64,000 bases of DNA from JBFHIJ01 sp041596515 (GTDB taxonomy: Bacteria > Bacteroidota > Ignavibacteria > Kapaibacteriales > UBA2268), in assembly GCA_041596515.1 (NCBI GenBank), contig JBFHIJ010000010.1, positions 42,677 to 106,676 of the forward strand. The letters run 5' to 3'. Within the stretch, counting starts at the first letter, position 1. Each line of letters opens with the position of its first letter. This document shows, piece by piece, positions 46,399 to 55,691 of this stretch. The translations under genes were made by a program, and so were the position numbers. Under the pieces are notes generated by a model. The model was not told the DNA's origin and did no database searches. It worked only from the letters and a program-made list of their open reading frames with translations.

Positions 46399-47361
46399 TT
46401 ATAATACTACTTTACCTCTGACCATAATCATCTCGCCGTCCAAATATAAATCAGGTTTTTTAACCAATCCGTCTATATGGACATGGACGTTATTAGTACC
46501 ACCCATTGAGATATTATTACCAAAAGCAATATGTATAGTACCAATAGCTTTTTCATCTTCTAATATTTGACCTGTAATTTTGGCTTTTGGATTAGTTCCG
46601 ATACCAAACTCAGCTACCCATTTGCCTTTTTCACCATGCTTATCGAGCATTTTTTCAAGTAATATAGCTTCTTTGCCGCCTTCAAAAGAAACAGCAATAC
46701 CATCTTTGATAGTAACTTTCACCGGCTCTTCCAACTTGCCTATGCCTGCTATAGAACCGTCAAAAACTACTACGCCATTAGTTTTACCTTCCTGAGGAGC
46801 ACAAAAGACTTCTCCTGAAGGTAAATTACCGGATGCACCAATTTTTTTCAAAACACCGGTACTTGGAATGATATTCATACCTTTTACAGGCAAAATCAAA
46901 TCAGTTCCTGATTTGGAAACTACTCTGACTTCTTTTGTTCTTTCCAGCAATTTGGTAAGATGATTGGTAAGAGTAACAATCTCTTCGGCATCAGCACTTA
47001 AGCAACGAGTCATAATGTCTTTAGTTATTCCCGGCATTGTTGCTACACGAACACCTAACTTAGAAGCATTTCTGCGAGCATCAGTGTGAGTAAGCGATTT
47101 AGTGGTAGGGCAGACTACAACATCTACTGTTTTCATTAGCTCTGCTATTTGATCGGGTGGTTCTTGCCCGTTTTCTTCGCGAGGCTTCATCTGTAACAAA
47201 AAGCTCTCTTTGCATAATTCCTTACCGGCTTCATATAATGCCGAGCCAACTTCGTATGTGTTTTCATCCGCTACAACAAGTAAAGTCTCATCTTCATAAA
47301 GACCAAGATAATCCTTAAGAGCTGTGCGGGCTGCTTTAATTAATCTAGTATTTGCCGCCAT
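46399..47361 (-). CDS. M29-type aminopeptidase (AmpS/AmpT family, short form)
   Basis: 320 residues. The C-terminal half has WVAEFGIGTNPKA, GTIHIAFGNN and NNVHVHIDGLVKKPDLYLDG, which supply the Glu, His and Asp metal ligands of the family. The N-terminal half (VVADENTYEVGSALYEAGKE...CPTTKSLTHTDAR) is the typical Rossmann-like part. Length is shorter than Aeromonas/Staphylococcus AmpS (about 410). A leucyl aminopeptidase activity is likely, but 2,5-dihydroxypyridine dioxygenases share the fold and cannot be wholly excluded. Confidence 0.78.
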   Translation of the reverse strand: MAANTRLIKAARTALKDYLGLYEDETLLVVADENTYEVGSALYEAGKELCKESFLLQMKPREENGQEPPDQIAELMKTVDVVVCPTTKSLTHTDARRNASKLGVRVATMPGITKDIMTRCLSADAEEIVTLTNHLTKLLERTKEVRVVSKSGTDLILPVKGMNIIPSTGVLKKIGASGNLPSGEVFCAPQEGKTNGVVVFDGSIAGIGKLEEPVKVTIKDGIAVSFEGGKEAILLEKMLDKHGEKGKWVAEFGIGTNPKAKITGQILEDEKAIGTIHIAFGNNISMGGTNNVHVHIDGLVKKPDLYLDGEMIMVRGKVVL

Positions 47362-47822
47362 TTTTCTCGAAATTTATAATTTATATAACAATTTGCATAA
47401 TCTTAAAACAGCAATTAACTTAAACAATCCGTACTTGCTTCATACAATATGATTTATTAATCGCCGTTCATGTTTAGAGATTTGTAATAGGAGCATTGTG
47501 TCGATTTTTAAATTATGGATATATACGAAAGTATCCAAAAAAAATTTGAGTAAAACTCTTTCATCTTTCAGTCAAATGAAAATATTTTAAACTGTTTTTT
47601 TAATTCTCAAATGATGATTTTTACTATTTATCCATTCTCAAAAAATGATTTCCACTGAAAAATACTCCTGCTGATATTGCTCAAATCTACTATATATATC
47701 ATATATATTTAGTTTTTTTACGATGACGACTTAAAACCTTTGGAATTTCGCAAATATAATTCTAAGTTTGTTAGTTATCTACCAAAATAATTAATTTAAG
47801 TTTAACTTATATTTAAAGTGCT
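47362..47822. other. AT-rich intergenic region
   Basis: 460 bases between divergent genes. It must hold promoters for the aminopeptidase (minus) and the MFS transporter (plus). There is a run of alternating A/T (TATATATATCATATATAT, around 47689-47708) and several A/T tracts that may bend DNA. I see no gene, RNA or repeat. Confidence 0.5.
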
Positions 47823-49208
47823 ATGGAACAAATTACAAACTCGCTAAGAGAATCTAAAGCCGCTCGTTGGGGTGCGCTTGGTGTAGTTTCTTTTACTATG
47901 CTGACCGGTTATTACATTAATTATGTAATTTCCCCTCTTAAACCTTTACTAGAAGAATATATGAATTGGACAAGCTCTGACTTCGGAATGTGGAACAGTG
48001 CTTATGGTTGGTTCAACGTATTTTTCTTAATGTTGATTTTTGGTGGTATTATCCTCGATAAAATGGGTGTACGCTTTACAGGTCTTGGTGCCGCTTCAAC
48101 TATGCTTGTAGGTACTGTTTTGCAATATATAGCAATTGATGGTTGGATTCCTGCAGGGGAGATCAATTTTTTATGGTTTTCTCTTAAAAATCAAATTGCC
48201 GTAGGAGCATTAGGCTTCGGTATCTTTGGTGTCGGTGTCGAAGTCGCCGGGATAACGGTCTCGAAAGTTATCGTGAAATGGTTTAAGGGTAAGGAGCTGG
48301 CTCTTGCCATGGGTCTCGAAATGGCTACTGCCCGTATGGGTACTGCGCTTGCATTAGCAGTTCCTGTTCCTATCGCAACAGCATTGGGTACAGATGCAAT
48401 GCCGGCTTTATCTGCTCCTATCATGTTAGGTCTAGGGCTTTTGGTAGCAGGACTTGTTGCTTTCATCTGGTACACTTCTATGGATAGAAAATTAGAAAAA
48501 TCCGAAGGTATCACTGATGAAATAAGCGAAGAAGACCAATTTAAAGTTAGCGATATTGTTTTTATTATTAAAAATAAAGGTTTCTGGTTAGTAGCACTTC
48601 TTTGTGTTTTATTCTACTCAGGAATATTCCCATTCTTGTATTATGCTGCAGATTTGATGACAAATAAATATGGTGTAGACCCTGCATTTGCTGGTGCAAT
48701 ACCATCGATTTTACCTTTTGGAACAATCATATTGACTCCGTTTTTTGGTAATATCTATGATAAAAAAGGTAAAGGCGCAACTATAATGCTCATTGGTTCT
48801 TTCTTGCTACTTGCAATTCACTTATTATTTGCAATTCCCGGACTAAATCAAGTTGCGTTTGCAGTACTACTTATTATCTTACTTGGTATCACTTTTTCTT
48901 TAGTACCATCTGCAATGTGGCCTTCAGTTCCTAAAATTATCCCTGAAAAACAGTTAGGCTCTGCTTATGCGCTTATTTTCTGGGTTCAAAACTGGGGACT
49001 AATGGGTATGCCGTTATTGATTGGTTGGGTTCTTGATGCACATTGTAAAGTCAACGCTGCTGATGGTACATTTAGCCATTATGATTACACGGTTCCGATG
49101 TTAATCTTTGCAGCTACAGGTCTTTTAGCAATTATTGTTGCTCTGATGCTTAAAGCAGAAGATAAGAAAAAAGGATATGGACTCGAACTTCCAAATATGG
49201 AAAGCTAA
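47823..49208 (+). CDS. Major facilitator superfamily transporter
   Basis: 461 residues with about twelve membrane segments in two halves joined by a charged cytoplasmic loop (about 215-245, EKSEGITDEISEEDQF). The first segment leads into YYINYVISPLKPLLEEYMNW. GGIILDKMGVRF is the loop 2-3 MFS signature (G-x3-D-x2-G), repeated as NIYDKKGKGA. The substrate cannot be told from the sequence. It stands alone and ends in a good terminator. Confidence 0.9.
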   Translation: MEQITNSLRESKAARWGALGVVSFTMLTGYYINYVISPLKPLLEEYMNWTSSDFGMWNSAYGWFNVFFLMLIFGGIILDKMGVRFTGLGAASTMLVGTVLQYIAIDGWIPAGEINFLWFSLKNQIAVGALGFGIFGVGVEVAGITVSKVIVKWFKGKELALAMGLEMATARMGTALALAVPVPIATALGTDAMPALSAPIMLGLGLLVAGLVAFIWYTSMDRKLEKSEGITDEISEEDQFKVSDIVFIIKNKGFWLVALLCVLFYSGIFPFLYYAADLMTNKYGVDPAFAGAIPSILPFGTIILTPFFGNIYDKKGKGATIMLIGSFLLLAIHLLFAIPGLNQVAFAVLLIILLGITFSLVPSAMWPSVPKIIPEKQLGSAYALIFWVQNWGLMGMPLLIGWVLDAHCKVNAADGTFSHYDYTVPMLIFAATGLLAIIVALMLKAEDKKKGYGLELPNMES

Positions 49209-49558
49209 TTGCTCCTCGATATTTTTAAAAACCGCTCTGTAGAACTCATTTCCACTAAGCGGTTTTTTTATTTTAGCTACTACGCCTCGCAAATATCCAG
49301 ACACTCATCTCTAAACTCAAGACATCAACTAAACGTAAAACTCTGATATTAACACTTATCTGGTATAACTTGAGATTAAATTCATACCAATACTTTTTGC
49401 AATGAACTTTTTGAATACTAAAGAGTAGACAAAAAACTAAGCGAATAGTATCTTTACTCTTTTGTCAGGTATTGCTTATTTAGTAAATTGTTAGCTTGTA
49501 TAAATTACAGCTTCTAAATAGAAATAATATATGTTCCATAGACATTTGGTTTGATTTG
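49209..49558. other. Intergenic region upstream of the DUF2723 gene
   Basis: 350 bases holding the terminator of the MFS gene at its start and presumably the promoter of the DUF2723 gene. Nothing else is recognised. Confidence 0.5.
49227..49270 (+). terminator. Intrinsic terminator of the MFS gene
   Basis: AAAAACCGCT (49227-49236) and AGCGGTTTTT (49258-49267) form a ten-base stem with a T tail. It lies 18 bases after the stop. Confidence 0.85.
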
Positions 49559-52500
49559 ATGAATCAAAAACTACTACACAGAATTTTCGGCATTTTGTCA
49601 TTTATTTTGGCATTTGTCGTTTACACCATGACGGTACAACCTACCGTTCCGTTTTGGGATTGTGGCGAATTTTCTGCTTCTGCTGTTTGGCAGCAAGTGC
49701 CACACCCTCCTGGAGCACCTTTGTTCCTAATGATTGGTAAACTTTTCCATACATTGATTCCATTTGGTGAGCAAGCGTGGCGAATCAATATGGTTTCTGT
49801 AGTTGCCAGTGCGCTTACGGTATGGCTGATTTACCTCATCACAGTGATGGTAATCAAGAACTTCCGCAAAGATAAAATAGAGTCTATTGCTGATGCTCTC
49901 GCTGTCTATGGCTCTGCATTTGTAGGGGCAGCTGCACTTACTTTTAGTGATACTTTTTGGTTTAACGCAGTCGAATCGGAAGTTTACGCGGCATCTTCAC
50001 TTTTCGTAGCCGTAATTGTTTGGTTAATGATGAGATGGAATGAAGAAGCAGACAATCCAAAGCACGAAAGATATTTACTTTTGATATTTTATTTGATTGG
50101 TCTTTCCACCGGTGTCCACTTACTAGCTATTTTAGCAATATTCTCTATAGTGATGGTGGTTTACTTCAGAAAATATGAATACAGCCATAAATCATTTATT
50201 ATCATGGGCATATTCGCAGTCATTACATTCTTTGTAATATATCCGGGTGTAGTAAAATGGTTGCCATCATTATTGGCAGGTCATAGTGTTTCCAGAAATT
50301 TAGCCAGAGAGTACGCCACTAGCGATAGCCTTGGCTTGACTCTACTTGCTATTGGGGCAATTGTTGCAGTAGCTTACGGATTTATTTACGGACGTAAAAA
50401 AAACATGCAAATCCTGCAGCTAATTAGTGCTGCATTCCTATTGGTATTGCTTGGTTATACCACTTATACACAGATTTTGCTCCGTTCGAACGCAAATCCG
50501 CCAATGAATGAAAATGAGCCTAAGGACTTCGCAAGTCTTTCTTCATATCTTGGACGTGAGCAGTATGGTGATGCACCTTTCTGGCCTCGTAGATACGAAG
50601 ATAGAGACATGATGACTTACAGATATACTCAAAAAGAAGCAAATGGTGAGTTTACTTACGGACCTTGGTATCCACCGTCTAACAAAGAAGTAAGAAGAAA
50701 CGACGGCACTAGCATTTCTGTGCCTGAGTTCAACAGAATAAATACTTCCGGTGAACTTGCCTATATGTGGAAATACCAAATTAATCACATGTACTTCCGT
50801 TATTTTGCCTGGAACTTTGTCGGGCGTGGTACTGATGTGCAAGATGGAGAATATTATCTCTTTGGCAAAAACAAGAGTGAGGCAATGCACTATGACTCCG
50901 GTTATGCCGACCAATTCCCAATTGCATTTTGGGGTCTACCTTTCTTACTTGGGTTGATTGGCTTATTCTTCCATTTCAACGAAGACAGAAAGATGGCATT
51001 TTCATTTCTGATAATGTTCTTGCTGATGGGAGTTCTTACTGCAATTGCCCAAAACCAGCAAGACCCACAGCCCCGTGAAAGAGATTACTTCTATGCAGGC
51101 TCCTTTATGGTTTGGTGTATTTGGATTGGTCTTGGCTCCTACGGGATAATGAATCAGCTTAAAAGAGCCTCAGGCAAAGCAAATCCTGCTGTTGTTTCTG
51201 TGGTTTTAATTATTGCATTTATAATCGCACCTCTTAACATGGCACAAGGCTGGAAAATGCACAGCCGTGCAGGAAACTATCTGCCATTTGATTACTCTTA
51301 CAACATACTGCAGAGTACTGAGGAAAACGCAATCTTATTCACCAATGGTGACAACGATACTTTCCCACTTTGGTTTATCCAAGACGTAACAGGCGTGAGA
51401 AGAGATGTAAGAGTAGTAAACCTTTCTTTAGGTAATACGCTTTGGTACCTCGATCAAGTTAAGAATAGAGAACCTTGGGGTGCAAAAAAAGTACCTTTAA
51501 CATTTGCAGATGATTCTATTCAAGTTACTGATGATAATCCTAAAGCTTTGTCTTATGATTTCGGTGAAATAAGAAGCGTTACAATTCCTATTAAACCGGA
51601 AATATTAGCGAAATATACTGACAATCAGGATATTATAAATTCAGGACAATGGACTTTCCAATTTGAAGGCAAGCCATTTAGAGAAGTTGATGGAAAAATG
51701 ATTCACTTGTTTAGAGTGCAGGATAAACTTATCTTGAACATCCTTCAACAGACTAGAATGGAACGCCCTGTATACTTCTCTGCTACAGTTGGCCCTGATG
51801 CCTTCTGTGGTTTAGAAAAATATTTCAGGACAGTAGGTATGGCTCATAAGATTTGCCCTGTAATCCAAAGAACCGGCGGCTCATCAGGTGTTGATATTGA
51901 GATATTAGAAGCAAATCTACTCAATATTGATAATTCAGATGACTACAGCAAAACTCCAAAATATGGCTTCAAGTTGCGTAATCTAAATAATATGGATGTC
52001 TATTACGACGAAGTACACCGCCGCATTATGGGTACTTACAGACATTTATATCTGACTCTTGCAGATTACCATGTGCAACATGGCAATAGCAAAAAAGCAG
52101 CGGAAGTGTTAGATGTATTAAATGAAAATATATCTCTTAAGCAGTTCCCTATTCAACATGACATAGCGACAAGAATGGTTGATATCTATAAAGAAGCAGA
52201 CCAAACTGACAAAATAGCGCCGATTGCAGAAGCAGGACTTAAATACGCAAATGCTCTGATTGACAATCCAAAACTTAGAGAAGACCTAATCTTCTACGAA
52301 GTGGTTCATTTTAGATATGGTCCTTATCAGGCAGCTATTGACTTATACAAAGCATTAGGCGACTATGCAAATGCTAAAGGCGTTGTCGATAAATGGGTAG
52401 CTCAAATAGATGCTTTCAGAAATCAAAACTTTGGTGGCAACTCTTCTCAATATCAAAGAGAAATTGCTCAGCTTGAAGGAAATAAAGTACGAGCAGGTAT

Positions 52501-52720
52501 GATTTCTTCAAAATTGATTATTAGCGAAGTTGAAATGCAGTCCGGAGCTCAAGCAGCTTTGGATACAGCAAACTCAATGATGCAAAGATATCAATCTTCA
52601 CAAAATGGCATGATTTCCTACTTTGCAGGTAGCGAGCTCAAGCCTGTTTTAGATGAATTGAATAAAAAAGTAAATCCTGAGGCAGCAACTGCGGACTCAA
52701 CAGTTACAGCTCAGAACTAA
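49559..52720 (+). CDS. DUF2723 membrane protein (putative protein O-glycosyltransferase, GT-C fold)
   Basis: 1053 residues from the ATG at 49559; a longer reading from 49496 would add 21 polar residues before the first helix. The N-terminal half (about 1-550) has about a dozen membrane segments and the family core VQPTVPFWDCGEFSASAVWQQVPHPPGAPL, with the Asp-Cys-Gly-Glu motif expected to be catalytic. The C-terminal half is soluble and repeat-like (TPR-like helices from about 830). The family includes human TMEM260 and is common in Bacteroidota. I infer mannosyl- or glycosyl-transfer to secreted proteins, which is known for TMEM260 but not shown here. Confidence 0.88.
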   Translation: MNQKLLHRIFGILSFILAFVVYTMTVQPTVPFWDCGEFSASAVWQQVPHPPGAPLFLMIGKLFHTLIPFGEQAWRINMVSVVASALTVWLIYLITVMVIKNFRKDKIESIADALAVYGSAFVGAAALTFSDTFWFNAVESEVYAASSLFVAVIVWLMMRWNEEADNPKHERYLLLIFYLIGLSTGVHLLAILAIFSIVMVVYFRKYEYSHKSFIIMGIFAVITFFVIYPGVVKWLPSLLAGHSVSRNLAREYATSDSLGLTLLAIGAIVAVAYGFIYGRKKNMQILQLISAAFLLVLLGYTTYTQILLRSNANPPMNENEPKDFASLSSYLGREQYGDAPFWPRRYEDRDMMTYRYTQKEANGEFTYGPWYPPSNKEVRRNDGTSISVPEFNRINTSGELAYMWKYQINHMYFRYFAWNFVGRGTDVQDGEYYLFGKNKSEAMHYDSGYADQFPIAFWGLPFLLGLIGLFFHFNEDRKMAFSFLIMFLLMGVLTAIAQNQQDPQPRERDYFYAGSFMVWCIWIGLGSYGIMNQLKRASGKANPAVVSVVLIIAFIIAPLNMAQGWKMHSRAGNYLPFDYSYNILQSTEENAILFTNGDNDTFPLWFIQDVTGVRRDVRVVNLSLGNTLWYLDQVKNREPWGAKKVPLTFADDSIQVTDDNPKALSYDFGEIRSVTIPIKPEILAKYTDNQDIINSGQWTFQFEGKPFREVDGKMIHLFRVQDKLILNILQQTRMERPVYFSATVGPDAFCGLEKYFRTVGMAHKICPVIQRTGGSSGVDIEILEANLLNIDNSDDYSKTPKYGFKLRNLNNMDVYYDEVHRRIMGTYRHLYLTLADYHVQHGNSKKAAEVLDVLNENISLKQFPIQHDIATRMVDIYKEADQTDKIAPIAEAGLKYANALIDNPKLREDLIFYEVVHFRYGPYQAAIDLYKALGDYANAKGVVDKWVAQIDAFRNQNFGGNSSQYQREIAQLEGNKVRAGMISSKLIISEVEMQSGAQAALDTANSMMQRYQSSQNGMISYFAGSELKPVLDELNKKVNPEAATADSTVTAQN

Positions 52721-52739
52721 TTTGCTTTTTTCTAATAAT

Positions 52740-52777
52740 AAAGCGGAACCTATTTGCATAGTGTTCCGCTTTTTTTT
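52740..52777 (+). terminator. Intrinsic terminator of the DUF2723 gene
   Basis: AAGCGGAAC (52741-52749) pairs with GTTCCGCTT (52763-52771), followed by eight T. It lies 20 bases after the stop and directly before the next gene. Confidence 0.88.
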
Positions 52778-52807
52778 AAATTATTTGATTTTAAAACAGC
52801 GAATTTT

Positions 52808-53524
52808 ATGACTCCTGATTTATCACTTATAATTCCGGCTTACAACGAAGAACAAAGGATCAAAAGCTCTTTGGATTATGCGCTCGAATTCTTTGCTACT
52901 AAGTCATTAAGCTACGAAATAATAGTGGTAGATGATGGCTCGTCTGATTCAACTGTTGAAATTGCCAACTCGTTTGCTTCAGATATAATAAAAGTAATCC
53001 GGCAACCCCATAACATGGGCAAAGGTGCCGCCGTTACTCGAGGTATGCTTGAAGCAAAAGGTGAGATAAGAGTCTTTTCTGATGCTGATTTTTCGACACC
53101 TGTAAAAGAAATAGATAAAGTAATAACAGCGATGAGCATAGGTACAGAAGTATTTATCGGAAGCCGAGCACTGGATTACTCTATGATAAAAAAACACCAG
53201 CCAGCCTATCGAGAGTTTATGGGTAAAACATTTAACAAACTTGTACAGCTATTTCTGATTAGTGGAATAAAAGACACTCAGTGTGGCTTCAAAGGATTTA
53301 CAGCCAAGGCAGCTCAGGATATTTTTTCAAAGATGAAAATCAAAGGATTTGGTTTTGATCTTGAGATTATATATTTGGCTGATAAGCTGGGATTTGCAAT
53401 TTCAGAAGTTCCGGTAGAGTGGTACAATGATGACCGTAGCACAGTCAATCCGATTAAAGATTCGATTACTATGTTTTTTGATATCTTCAAAGTAAAGAAT
53501 CTACACAAAAAAGACACCCTCTAA
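52808..53524 (+). CDS. Dolichyl-phosphate glucosyltransferase-like GT2 enzyme
   Basis: 238 residues from the ATG at 52808; the longer reading runs through the preceding terminator and is rejected. Motifs are SLIIPAYNEEQRI, VVDDGSSDST, MGKGAAVTRGMLEAKGE, FSDADFSTPV (DxD) and DTQCGFKGF. The enzyme should load a sugar from a nucleotide donor onto undecaprenyl phosphate at the inner membrane. Placement next to the DUF2723 gene fits supply of a lipid-linked sugar donor for it. That link is inference. Confidence 0.88.
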   Translation: MTPDLSLIIPAYNEEQRIKSSLDYALEFFATKSLSYEIIVVDDGSSDSTVEIANSFASDIIKVIRQPHNMGKGAAVTRGMLEAKGEIRVFSDADFSTPVKEIDKVITAMSIGTEVFIGSRALDYSMIKKHQPAYREFMGKTFNKLVQLFLISGIKDTQCGFKGFTAKAAQDIFSKMKIKGFGFDLEIIYLADKLGFAISEVPVEWYNDDRSTVNPIKDSITMFFDIFKVKNLHKKDTL

Positions 53525-53643
53525 CCCTCTCCCTATGAATATAATTCATTTTTTACCTTGTATTTTAAAAAAGATTTGATAAGTTGCCTACTGCAATTAC
53601 AAAATCTTGATTTATATACATATCCAAAATACAGAGGACTGTT

Positions 53644-54522
53644 ATGCTTAAAAGATACTGGGCTTTTCTATTAATCGTGATTACATTCACGGCATGCTCT
53701 TCAGTGCCACAAGGCAAAAAACACATGATGTGGGAAGTACGCACTCCTAACTCAACTGTTTTTCTAGTTGGTTCTATCCACATAGCTGATAGCAGTTTAT
53801 ATCCTCTGGATAATATTTATTATGAGAAGTTAGACTCCTCCAAGATATTCGTAACAGAAGTAAACATGGACGATGTTGACCCTAGTTCATTACTCAAATT
53901 AATCCAACTTAGGAACGGAAAAACTCTAAAAGACATGGTCCCTGCCGATATCTATAAAATTCTGAGCGAAAGACTTGAAAAGATGGGATTACCTGAAATG
54001 GTTTATAATACTTTTAAGCCCGGATATGCTTTGATTATGGCTCAAATGATGGGTGATAACGAAGAATCCAAAGATTTATCTTCTATGGCTGAAGGAATTG
54101 ATATGCACTTAGCAGCTCGAGCCTCTGATAAGTCCAAAATAGGTTTGGAAGAAATAGGCACTCAAATGGCATTACTTGAGAAAGTAATTGATGTTGACCC
54201 TGACAAAATGCACCAATACCTAAACGCACAACAAAATACGGAAAATGTGTCAGATTTGAAAAGTTTGATCAATGCATGGAAAAATGCAGACACAGATAAA
54301 ATAGTGAAAGTTATAGAAGAATCTGCTGAAATGGATAATGATTCAGAGAAACTAATGAATGAATTATTGCACGATAGAAATATAAACATGGCAAATAAGA
54401 TAAATTCTTACTTAGTAGATGGTGGTACTTTTTATGTTGTGGTCGGAGCCGCCCACTTATGCGGAGACAAATCCATCATAGAACTTTTAGAAGATATGGG
54501 TTACACTGTTAATCAACTATAA
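53644..54522 (+). CDS. TraB/GumN-family lipoprotein
   Basis: 292 residues. The lipobox FTACS gives lipidated Cys19. The fold's core is MWEVRTPNSTVFLVGSIHIADSSLYPL near the N-terminus and VVVGAAHLCGDKSIIELLEDMGY at the C-terminus, the paired G-S-I-H and G-A-x-H-x-x-G motifs of the family, which may be metal-ligand or proteolytic centres. Members act in pheromone shutdown, plasmid transfer or polysaccharide export; the role here is unknown. It runs into the SDR gene 16 bases later. Confidence 0.85.
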   Translation: MLKRYWAFLLIVITFTACSSVPQGKKHMMWEVRTPNSTVFLVGSIHIADSSLYPLDNIYYEKLDSSKIFVTEVNMDDVDPSSLLKLIQLRNGKTLKDMVPADIYKILSERLEKMGLPEMVYNTFKPGYALIMAQMMGDNEESKDLSSMAEGIDMHLAARASDKSKIGLEEIGTQMALLEKVIDVDPDKMHQYLNAQQNTENVSDLKSLINAWKNADTDKIVKVIEESAEMDNDSEKLMNELLHDRNINMANKINSYLVDGGTFYVVVGAAHLCGDKSIIELLEDMGYTVNQL

Positions 54523-54538
54523 TCAGAGGAATATACAA

Positions 54539-55306
54539 ATGAGACTTCAAGGTAAAACAGTAATCGTTACAGGTGCTTCTGCAGGTATAGGTGAAGCATG
54601 TGCTTACGCTTTCGCAAAAGAAGGTGCAAGGCTTATCCTTACTGCAAGAAGAGAAGATAAAATAAAAGCGTTAGCAAAAAGATTGAATAAAGAATTTGGC
54701 ACAGAATATCTTACTCTTGCTTACGATGTAAGAAATCTGGATGAAGTAAAAAAAGCAATGGACTTACCGCAAGAATGGAAAGACATAGACATCCTAATCA
54801 ATAATGCAGGCTTAGCCCGCGGCACAGAAAAAATACAGGATGGGGTAATCCAAAACTGGGAAGAAATGATCGACACGAACGTGAAAGGCTTACTCTACAT
54901 GACTCGCGTACTTCTTCCACGCATGACCCAAAGAGAATCGGGCATGATTATTAATATAGCATCCATAGCAGGAAGGCAGGTTTATCCTGGTGGAAACGTT
55001 TACTGCGCTTCCAAAGCAGCAGTAAAAGCAATTTCAGAGGGTATTGCTATCGACACAAACGGCACTAACGTAAAAGTTTGCAACATCGATCCGGGCTTGG
55101 TAGAAACAGAATTCGCTGAAGTGCGATTCCATGGCGACAAGGACAAAGCAAAGAGCGTTTATAAAGGCTTCCAACCACTTACAGGCGAAGACATAGCAGA
55201 TGTAGCTCTTTTCGCGGCTACTCGCCCTGCTCACGTGATGATTCAGGACGTACTCATCACACCAACAGCCCAAGCAAACGCAACTACTGTGCATAAGGAA
55301 TTATAG
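54539..55306 (+). CDS. Short-chain dehydrogenase/reductase (YdfG-like)
   Basis: 255 residues. Cofactor motif TGASAGIGEA (11-20), NNAG, catalytic Ser in NIASIAG, and YCASK with Tyr and Lys. Arg residues after the second strand (TARREDK) favour NADP(H). The nearest type is the 3-hydroxy acid / serine dehydrogenase YdfG. The stop is followed by the tRNA-Ser promoter region. A shared transcript with the TraB/GumN gene is likely. Confidence 0.92.
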   Translation: MRLQGKTVIVTGASAGIGEACAYAFAKEGARLILTARREDKIKALAKRLNKEFGTEYLTLAYDVRNLDEVKKAMDLPQEWKDIDILINNAGLARGTEKIQDGVIQNWEEMIDTNVKGLLYMTRVLLPRMTQRESGMIINIASIAGRQVYPGGNVYCASKAAVKAISEGIAIDTNGTNVKVCNIDPGLVETEFAEVRFHGDKDKAKSVYKGFQPLTGEDIADVALFAATRPAHVMIQDVLITPTAQANATTVHKEL

Positions 55307-55373
55307 CAATTTTAACTTATTTCCCGTAATGCAAAAAAAACGTACATTTTTAGTATATTTTATAAAAAAAGTA

Positions 55374-55404
55374 TTTTGTTTTACGGGAAATAATTGTATT
55401 TTTG
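55374..55404 (+). promoter_or_regulatory. Bacteroidota-type promoter of tRNA-Ser
   Basis: TTTTG at 55374-55378 (the -33 TTTG element) and TATTTTTG at 55397-55404 (the -7 TAnnTTTG element), 18 bases apart. The expected start lies a few bases on, about 25 bases before the tRNA. Confidence 0.65.
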
Positions 55405-55431
55405 TATCTCACAATCGGAAACGAGAGTGTA

Positions 55432-55523
55432 GGAGAGGTGGCAGAGTGGCTGAATGCACCGGTTTGCTAAACCGACGTACTCTTCACGGGGTACCGGGGG
55501 TTCGAATCCCCCCTTCTCCGCCA
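55432..55523 (+). tRNA. tRNA-Ser, anticodon GCU
   Basis: 92 nt including the encoded CCA. The acceptor stem is GGAGAGG / CTTCTCC, one G-U pair. The anticodon loop is TTGCTAA within CGGTTTGCTAAACCG. There is a long variable arm (CGTACTCTTCACGGGGTACCG) and a T arm with GGTTCGAATCC. It reads AGC and AGU codons. Confidence 0.97.
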
Positions 55524-55537
55524 GCTAAATAATTTAA

Positions 55538-55578
55538 AATCCCCATGCAACACTGAAGATTGCGTGGGGATTTTTTTT
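55538..55578 (+). terminator. Intrinsic terminator after tRNA-Ser
   Basis: AATCCCCATGCAA (55538-55550) and TTGCGTGGGGATT (55560-55572), one G-T pair, followed by eight T. Confidence 0.9.
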
Positions 55579-55691
55579 GGGTGGTTTTTTTAAGAATTGT
55601 ATTAAATCTTGAATACGAATTTCTTTTTATAAACAACTATAATTTCATATTTTACGACATTCTTCATCTTTAATTTTCGTAAGAACACATT

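Noticed and set aside
55329..55532. Plus-strand open frame over the tRNA gene
   Set aside because: It is built from tRNA-Ser sequence and its leader; the tRNA explains the stretch.
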